Positions 5,170 to 9,437 of a stretch of DNA of 9,437 bases are shown in pieces. The notes beneath the pieces were generated by a model, which ran no database searches, had not been told where the DNA came from, and saw nothing but the letters and a program-made list of their open reading frames with translations. Positions within the stretch are counted from its first letter, which is position 1. Every line of letters starts with the position of its first letter. The stretch lies in contig DASSKK010000057.1 of the NCBI GenBank assembly GCA_035690495.1, positions 1 through 9,437 of the forward strand, read 5' to 3'. Both the position numbers and the translations under genes were made by a program. Source of the stretch: DASSKK01 sp035690495 (GTDB lineage Bacteria; Actinomycetota; Actinomycetes; Propionibacteriales; Nocardioidaceae).

Positions 5170-6531
5170 GTGGCACTCACCCCCTCCGAAGTGGAGCTGA
5201 TTGAACACCTCAAGCGCGAACACGACGCCCGCGAGTTCGACGACGAGCGGTTCCTGCGGTACTTCAAGCTCCAACAGCGGGTTGAGCACTTGGGCATGGC
5301 GATCCCGCCGCAGATGCGTCGCTTCCTGGTGGTTGCCAACTGGCCGCGCGTGGTGGTGCGCACGATCGCCGGCCGCCAGAAGGTCCGGTCGATGATCTTG
5401 CCGGGCGAGGAGACGGTCGACCCGACGCTGCGGGCAATCTGGGACGCGAACAACCTGTCGGCGCACACGAAGATGTACCGCAAGGACAAGCTGATCTACG
5501 GTCGCGCGTTCCTGTCGGTCGGCAGCAATGAGCGCGGGCGGGAGCGGCCGATCGTGCGAGTGGAGTCGCCGCGCGAGCTCGAGGCGCAGGTCGACGTCCG
5601 CACGGAGACGATGACGGCCGCGGCACGGTTCTACGGCAAGAGCGAGTCGGAGATCGGCCCGACGAAGGTCACGCTGTACATGCCGGACTACACGGTCTGG
5701 GTGGCGAAGGGCAAGGACGACCGCTGGCACGAGGTCGACCGCGATCCTCACGGCCTGGGCGTGGTCCCCGTCATCATGGGACTCAACGAGCGCATGTCTG
5801 GCGGCTTTGCGGGCGAGTCGGAGCTGACCGACATTGTCCCCTTGACCGACTCGGTCGCCCGGTCGCTGACGAACCTCCAGTTCGCGCAGGAGGCCCACGG
5901 CATCCCTGGGAAGCATGCAACAGGCGTTGCCTCGGGGGACTTCGTGGACGCAGACGGAAATCCGGTGCCGCAGTTCGAGGCGTACTTCGACGCGATCAGC
6001 ATCCTCACCAGCGACAAGGCCAAGTGGGGGCAGTTCGAGGCCGCTGACCTCAAGAACTTCGAGACGGCGCTGAACATCTACGGCAAGCAGGCCGCGGTGT
6101 CCTACGGCTTCCCGTCGCGGTACTTCGGGATCACGACCTCCAACCCGCCGGCCGAGGGCGCTATCCGCGCCGACGAGAATGACCTCGTGAACTACGTCGA
6201 GGACAAGAACGACGCCGAGGGCATGGAGCTCGGGTGGATGGGTGCCCTGGCCTACAGGTTCGCCACCGGCGAGTGGGTCGAGGGCAACCGTGTTCGGACC
6301 GACTACTTCGACCCGGGCACCCCGACGTTCTCCCAGCGCGCCGACGCGCTCACGAAGATGCGGTCGGTTGGTGGCATCTCCCGCGAAGGAATGTGGGATG
6401 AGCTGGGATGGTCCGAGGCGCGGAAGGCCAAGGAGCGCCAGTACCTCGAACAAGAGGCGCTCGACCCGGTGACGCAGGCGATCATCGATGGCGTGAGCAA
6501 CGATGCCGCCACCGCTGCAGACGGCGCTTAG
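5170..6531 (+). CDS. Portal protein (SPP1 gp6-like)
   Basis: This 453-residue protein forms the dodecameric ring at the head vertex through which DNA passes and on which the head assembles. It has the features of the SPP1 gp6-type portal family: N-terminal helices with RYFKLQQRVEHLGMAIPPQM (30-49), the clip/wing portion with NWPRVVVRTIAGR (57-69) and LIYGRAFLSVG (108-118), VPVIMGLNERMS (199-210), the helical stem TDIVPLTDSVARSLTNLQF (220-238), and ALNIYGKQAAVSYGFPSRYF (300-319) with PPAEGAIRADENDLV (326-340). GTG 5170 follows GGAGGAG (5161-5167). A 5-bp stem (5151-5155 with 5169-5173) would place that site in the loop and the start codon in the stem. Position immediately after terL and before the MuF gene is the standard order. 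It overlaps the next gene by 29 bases. Confidence 0.95.
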   Translation: MALTPSEVELIEHLKREHDAREFDDERFLRYFKLQQRVEHLGMAIPPQMRRFLVVANWPRVVVRTIAGRQKVRSMILPGEETVDPTLRAIWDANNLSAHTKMYRKDKLIYGRAFLSVGSNERGRERPIVRVESPRELEAQVDVRTETMTAAARFYGKSESEIGPTKVTLYMPDYTVWVAKGKDDRWHEVDRDPHGLGVVPVIMGLNERMSGGFAGESELTDIVPLTDSVARSLTNLQFAQEAHGIPGKHATGVASGDFVDADGNPVPQFEAYFDAISILTSDKAKWGQFEAADLKNFETALNIYGKQAAVSYGFPSRYFGITTSNPPAEGAIRADENDLVNYVEDKNDAEGMELGWMGALAYRFATGEWVEGNRVRTDYFDPGTPTFSQRADALTKMRSVGGISREGMWDELGWSEARKAKERQYLEQEALDPVTQAIIDGVSNDAATAADGA

Positions 6532-7276
6532 GCGGCATCGCCTCTCGACTCTGACGGCTCGCCGAGGCGTCCGTGAGGCGCAGAAGGTCCGCGACCGCGG
6601 CGTGACCGCCATAGCGGGCGTGGTGGTGGCGCACCAGATGGCGCAGGCCCGAATGGGCCAGACGGCCGTGGCGGAGATGCTGGCCGAACAGGGGATCCGA
6701 GCAGCAGCGGACGCCCTGCTCAACCTCCCGGCGTTCACTACATCGCAGCAGGCGCTCGGCGGGATGCTGGAGCAGATCCCGGACGGCGCGGACTTCGAGT
6801 TCGAGCGGCTGGTGCAGTCGCTCATCCAGGACGCGGGCCGCGCGGCGGAGTCGGTCGCCACTGCTGTGCGTGAGGACGTGGGCTGGGTGCGGCAGTTGAC
6901 GCCGCCGTCCTGCTCCCGATGCGTCGTGCTTGCTGGCCGCGTGTATCGCTGGTCTGACGGCTTCCTGCGGCATCCGGGCGATGACTGCATCACGGTTGCT
7001 GTCCGCGACGGCGACGAGACACGCACGGTCGACCCGCTGGAGCTGTACCGAAACGGGCAGGTGCGCGGGTTGTCGAAGGCCGACGCGCAAGCCCTCGAGG
7101 ACGGCGCCGACTTCAACCAGGTCGTGAACGTCCGATCCAAGAAGGCCGGACTGTCTGAGGCGGGCGAGGTGTTGAGCCGCGCCGGCCGCCCCACTCCGGC
7201 AGGCATCTACCGAGCCTCAGCGGGGGACCACGACAAGGCGCTGGCGCTACTCGCCCGGCACCGCTACATCCTCTGA
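6503..7276 (+). CDS. MuF-like (SPP1 gp7-type) head morphogenesis protein
   Basis: This 257-residue minor head protein is expected to bind the portal and lie inside the capsid, where SPP1 gp7 affects DNA release. An N-terminal Arg-rich helical region (1-60) is followed by long helices to about 130. The diagnostic MuF segment is PSCSRCVVLAGRVYRW (135-150) with FLRHPGDDC (154-162): C137-x2-C140 and H157/C162 form a likely metal site. The tail contains QVVNVRSKKAGLSEAG, common in this family. In many relatives the second motif is RHPxCDC; here it is RHPGDDC, one Cys fewer. ATG 6503 starts 29 bases inside the portal gene with no strong ribosome site, so coupled translation is likely. No toxin domain is fused to it, unlike some MuF proteins. 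Confidence 0.88.
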   Translation: MPPPLQTALRRHRLSTLTARRGVREAQKVRDRGVTAIAGVVVAHQMAQARMGQTAVAEMLAEQGIRAAADALLNLPAFTTSQQALGGMLEQIPDGADFEFERLVQSLIQDAGRAAESVATAVREDVGWVRQLTPPSCSRCVVLAGRVYRWSDGFLRHPGDDCITVAVRDGDETRTVDPLELYRNGQVRGLSKADAQALEDGADFNQVVNVRSKKAGLSEAGEVLSRAGRPTPAGIYRASAGDHDKALALLARHRYIL

Positions 7277-7280
7277 ACTT

Positions 7281-7303
7281 CCCGATGACGCGAGGTCGTC
7301 GGG
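7281..7303 (+). terminator. GCGAG-loop hairpin before scaffold gene (terminator or processing element)
   Basis: CCCGATGAC (7281-7289) pairs with GTCGTCGGG (7295-7303), 9 pairs including one G-U, around the loop GCGAG (7290-7294). It begins 4 bases after the MuF stop. There is no U tract, so it may be a high-GC terminator of the I-shaped kind, an RNase stop, or a processing site giving the scaffold/capsid genes a separate transcript level. It has the same loop and stem length as the hairpin at 2925-2947. Confidence 0.5.
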
Positions 7304-7310
7304 CCGGAAT

Positions 7311-7327
7311 CGCCCCGCGATGGGGCG
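7311..7327 (+). terminator. Second tandem hairpin before scaffold gene
   Basis: CGCCCC (7311-7316) and GGGGCG (7322-7327) form a perfect 6-bp stem around the loop GCGAT, one base different from the preceding hairpin's loop. The two hairpins are 7 bases apart. Together they fill most of the 79-base gap, the only sizeable gap in the head operon. Confidence 0.45.
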
Positions 7328-7355
7328 CACTCCCACCGAAAGGAACCCGAGTCTC

Positions 7356-7907
7356 ATGACCGAGACCACCGCAACGCAGCCGAGCGCCAAGCCTGACGCC
7401 ACGAAGGCCGAGGCAGGCAAGACGGCCGCAGAGCCGCAGACCCCGCAGCAGCCGGCGAGCGAGTCGCTGGGCGACGGCGGCAAGAAGGCACTCGAGGCGG
7501 AGCGCGAGGCTCGCCGTGAGGCCGAGAAGAACCTGAATGCCCTCAAGAGCGAGTTCGAGGGCTTCAAGACCTCACTGTCGGAGGCGTTCGGTGTCAAGCC
7601 CAAGCAGGGCCAGGACGGCGACGCACTCAAGACGGTGCAGGAACAGCTCGCGCAGATGCAGCGCGAGACGGCGGTATTCCGCCTGGCCGCTCAGCATCAC
7701 ATCGATGATCCTGATGACCTTGATCTCCTCAAGTCCGCGAAGGACGAGACGGCGATGACCAAGCTCGCCGAGCGACTGGCCGCGAAGGCTGAGTCGACAC
7801 CCGGCACCCCTAAGCCTGACGCAACTCAGGGCGGCAAGGCCGACCCTCCGGCGCTGAACAGCGACGGCCTGGAGCAGGCGATCAAGTCCAAGCTCGGCAT
7901 CACTTGA
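7356..7907 (+). CDS. Capsid scaffolding protein
   Basis: This 183-residue protein is expected to guide assembly of the major capsid protein and then leave the procapsid. It is almost wholly charged and helical. A disordered Thr/Ala/Pro-rich N-terminus (1-37) precedes a coiled coil (about 43-75, EAEREARREAEKNLNALKSE), a second helix (90-110, TVQEQLAQMQRETAVFRLAA), an acidic turn HHIDDPDDLDLL (114-125) and a short C-terminal helix LEQAIKSKLGI (172-182) of the type that contacts capsid. Position just before the major capsid gene supports the call. ATG 7356 is chosen over an in-frame ATG at 7320, which lies inside a hairpin; GAAAGGAA (7338-7345) serves as the ribosome site at a slightly long spacing. 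Direct protein similarity between scaffolds is usually weak, so this rests on composition and order. Confidence 0.85.
   Translation: MTETTATQPSAKPDATKAEAGKTAAEPQTPQQPASESLGDGGKKALEAEREARREAEKNLNALKSEFEGFKTSLSEAFGVKPKQGQDGDALKTVQEQLAQMQRETAVFRLAAQHHIDDPDDLDLLKSAKDETAMTKLAERLAAKAESTPGTPKPDATQGGKADPPALNSDGLEQAIKSKLGIT
7452..7470 (+). repeat. GCGAG-loop hairpin inside scaffold gene
   Basis: CCGGCGA (7452-7458) pairs with TCGCTGG (7464-7470), 7 pairs with one wobble, around the loop GCGAG (7459-7463). A shorter 4-bp example lies at 7500-7512 (GAGC-GCGAG-GCTC). Both are in coding sequence, so they may be chance products of codon use for Ala/Ser/Glu/Arg. Confidence 0.35.
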
Positions 7908-7933
7908 TGCCCGACCGTCCCTAGGAGGACACA

Positions 7934-8887
7934 ATGGCGCAGACAGCCGCCACCGCAACCACGGATTTCTCCGGCTTCCTGACAGCCGCTGAGTCCGCTC
8001 CCATCTTCAACGACGCTGCGAGGCAGTCCGCCTTCCAGCAACTCTTCCGCCGGGTGTCGCTCGGCATCAATGGGCAGAAGATCCCCGTTGTGACCAACAA
8101 GCCGACTGCGAACTGGGTCGGTGAGGGTGGTCAGAAGCCGACCACCGAGGGCGGCCTGGGGCTGCTCACCATCGAGCCGCAGAAGCTCGCCGCGATCAGC
8201 GTCATGTCCGCTGAGGTTATCCGGGCCAACCCCGGCAACTACACCGGGCAGCTCCGGCAGGGGCTCGCGGAGGCGTTCGCTACGGCGTTCGACCTGGCCG
8301 TGGGTTACAACGTCGGCGGCGACGGCACTGGTTCGGGTCCGTTCGACAACCACCTCGCTGAGACCAGCAAGGCTGTCGAGGTCGGTTCCACTACGCAGGC
8401 GAACGGCGGTATCCACGGCGACCTCGTGGCTGCTATGTCGCTGCTCATCGCGGACGGCAAGAAGCTGACCGGCTTTGGTCTGGACGACTCGTTCGAGCCG
8501 CTGCTGTGGGGTGCGGTGGACGCCAACGGGCGCCCGCTGTACACCGAGCTTCCGACCGATGACGTGTCGCAGGGCATCGCCCGTCCTGGCCGGCTGCTGA
8601 ACCGTCCGTCGTTCATGGGCGACGGTGTGGGCGCTTCCTACGACCCGGACGCTGGCGGCGCCGCGCTTGCCCGCCCGGTCGTCGGGTTCGCTGGTGACTT
8701 CACCAAGGGCGCGTGGGGTGCCGTGGGCGGCATCTCGTACCGCGTCTCCACCGAGGCCACGGTCACCATCAACGGGACGCTCACCTCGCTGTTCGAGCAC
8801 AACCTCGTCGCGGTGCTGGCTGAGGCTGAGTACGGCTTCGTTGTCGCCGACACCGAGGCTTTCGTCCGGCTCGACAACGCTGCGTGA
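7934..8887 (+). CDS. Major capsid protein (HK97 fold)
   Basis: This 317-residue protein would form the icosahedral shell. The N-terminal arm (1-30) leads to a region matching the HK97-type E-loop and spine: KIPVVTNKPTANWVGEGGQK (49-68), then EPQKLAAISVMSAEVIRANP (81-100), the long spine-helix region LRQGLAEAFATAFDLAVGYN (107-126) and a glycine-rich turn. The pattern W-V-GEGGQKP followed by KLAA-I-xMSxE is characteristic of actinophage capsid proteins of this fold. There is no long N-terminal delta domain or protease gene nearby, in keeping with use of the separate scaffold gene. ATG 7934 follows AGGAGGA (7923-7929), the best ribosome site in the head operon, as expected for the most abundant product. 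C-terminal strands VTINGTLTSLFEHNLVAVLA fit the P-domain end. Confidence 0.95.
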   Translation: MAQTAATATTDFSGFLTAAESAPIFNDAARQSAFQQLFRRVSLGINGQKIPVVTNKPTANWVGEGGQKPTTEGGLGLLTIEPQKLAAISVMSAEVIRANPGNYTGQLRQGLAEAFATAFDLAVGYNVGGDGTGSGPFDNHLAETSKAVEVGSTTQANGGIHGDLVAAMSLLIADGKKLTGFGLDDSFEPLLWGAVDANGRPLYTELPTDDVSQGIARPGRLLNRPSFMGDGVGASYDPDAGGAALARPVVGFAGDFTKGAWGAVGGISYRVSTEATVTINGTLTSLFEHNLVAVLAEAEYGFVVADTEAFVRLDNAA

Positions 8888-8903
8888 GAAGGGGCTGACC
8901 TAG

Positions 8904-9050
8904 ATGGCTAAGCAGCAGAAGAAGGTTGAGCGGGTCTCTGCGACTCTCTCGACCGGCACGAAGGTCACGGCCTCGCAGGAGGTCATCGACAAGGTGCAGC
9001 GCAAGGCTAAGGCCGAGGCGTCCAGCACCTCTAGCAAGTCCAGCAAGTAA
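8904..9050 (+). CDS. Small basic protein after the capsid gene (48 aa)
   Basis: This gene of 48 codons starts at ATG 8904 and ends at TAA 9048-9050. The product has a short beta-like part (VERVSATLSTGTKVTASQEV, 8-27), a charged helix (DKVQRKAKAEA) and a Ser/Lys tail (SSTSSKSSK). It has 11 Lys in 48 residues. AAGGGG at 8889-8894 gives a 9-base spacing. Small proteins of this kind, with a STGxxVTxSxE core, are often found between the major capsid gene and the first connector gene in actinobacteriophages and have no settled function; minor head or head-stabilising roles are possible. The use of TAA and clean codon usage support it as real. Confidence 0.75.
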   Translation: MAKQQKKVERVSATLSTGTKVTASQEVIDKVQRKAKAEASSTSSKSSK

Positions 9051-9069
9051 CGGGGAGGTGGGGGCGGTC

Positions 9070-9437
9070 GTGGCCACCTACGCACAGGCAACTGATGTTG
9101 AGGTCGAGCTCGGCCGCCTCGCCCTCTCCCCTGCTGAGACGGCGCAGTGGACCGCTTGGTTGGACCGTGTTGAGCGGTCCATTGAGCGGCGGTTCACTCG
9201 CGTCGGACTAGACCTTGCCACTCAGGTGGCGGCGGGCGACCCGTCCACCGAGGACGTGCAGGACGTGATGGTCGCCGCGGTGCTGCGGAAGGTAGCCAAC
9301 CCGACCGGCACCACGTCCGTCACTCGCTCTGTGGATGACGCGACGATCACCACCCGCCACGAGCGGGACGACAGCAGCGACCCACTATCGGTGACACCCG
9401 AGGAGTGGGAGGCGCTGCTGCCGGCGCAGACCAGTGG
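9070..9437 (+). CDS. Head-tail connector protein, Gp19/Gp15-like (partial, cut by window end)
   Basis: The frame runs open from GTG 9070 to the window edge, giving 122 residues without a stop. Helical start (VEVELGRLALSPAETAQWTA), then LDRVERSIERRF, DVQDVMVAAVLRKVANPTG and SVTRSVDDATITTRHERDD, followed by PLSVTPEEWEALLPA. This order, an adaptor-like helical bundle followed by a beta part and an S-x-TPEEWxxLLP end, matches the phage Gp19/Gp15/Gp42 type connector family placed after the capsid gene, whose members join portal and tail. The ribosome site is GGGAGGTGG (9053-9061), 8 bases before GTG 9070; GTG 9058 in the same frame would lie inside it and is less likely. Probably nearly complete, as the final motif is close to the family's usual C-terminus. 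Confidence 0.85.
   Translation, partial: MATYAQATDVEVELGRLALSPAETAQWTAWLDRVERSIERRFTRVGLDLATQVAAGDPSTEDVQDVMVAAVLRKVANPTGTTSVTRSVDDATITTRHERDDSSDPLSVTPEEWEALLPAQTS

Noticed and set aside
4630..7206. Very long open frame on the - strand (about 858 codons) opposite terL, portal and MuF
   Set aside because: It is the antisense mirror of three convincing + strand genes in a GC-rich genome, where stop codons are rare on the complement. Its protein is Arg/Val/Leu/His-rich without domains, and no ribosome site fits its start.
6503..7276. Toxin-fused MuF polymorphic protein
   Set aside because: The protein ends about 95 residues after the Cys motif with no extra domain. Length is ordinary for a plain MuF head protein.
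7502..7510. The 9-mer GCGCGAGGC at 7502-7510 and at 2-10 as further members of the hairpin repeat family
   Set aside because: At 7502 the stem is only 4 pairs and the bases are fixed by Glu-Arg-Glu-Ala codons. At 2-10 the left arm is too short to form a stem within the window.
7826..8800. Open frame of 324 codons on the - strand over scaffold end and capsid
   Set aside because: Antisense shadow of the major capsid gene. No recognisable domain and no start signal.

Overview
The window is a piece of a tailed-phage genome or prophage (siphovirus-like) from a high-GC actinobacterial host. The evidence is the strongly GC-biased third codon positions, frequent GTG starts, GGAGG-type ribosome sites, and a packaging/head module whose proteins have the character of actinobacteriophage families. 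All supported genes lie on the + strand and are tightly packed. No host gene, integrase, tRNA, attachment site or CRISPR array is visible, so free phage and integrated prophage cannot be told apart.

Layout. (1) Positions 1-1993 hold the tail of one gene and four small genes joined by 1-7 base stop/start overlaps: a Cys-rich acidic protein with a Trp/Asp repeat, a 67-residue unknown, a 149-residue protein with a C-terminal Cys/His cluster, and a 350-residue protein with two zinc-ribbon-like clusters and a C-terminal helix-turn-helix-like region. (2) Positions 1994-2505 hold a rearranged gene. Its front is a readable + strand coding region, but the part carrying a zinc-peptidase-like HEASH motif is encoded on the opposite strand. 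Turning bases 2271-2365 around gives one continuous 106-codon protein. (3) Positions 2506-5148 are the packaging module: an HNH endonuclease, a 149-base gap with hairpins that may hold the cos site, and the small and large terminase subunits. (4) Positions 5170-9437 are the head module: portal, MuF-like protein, a gap with two tandem hairpins, scaffold, HK97-fold major capsid protein, a 48-residue basic protein, and a head-tail connector cut by the window end.

The packaging and head genes would work in sequence. Scaffold and major capsid protein build a procapsid on the portal, with the MuF protein inside. HNH, TerS and TerL cut and pump DNA, and the connector closes the head for tail joining.

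Two observations stand out. The first is the 95-base inverted segment inside the HEASH gene. The second is a recurring set of + strand hairpins with the same five-base loop GCGAG, clustered around the start of terS and in and after the gap before the scaffold gene.
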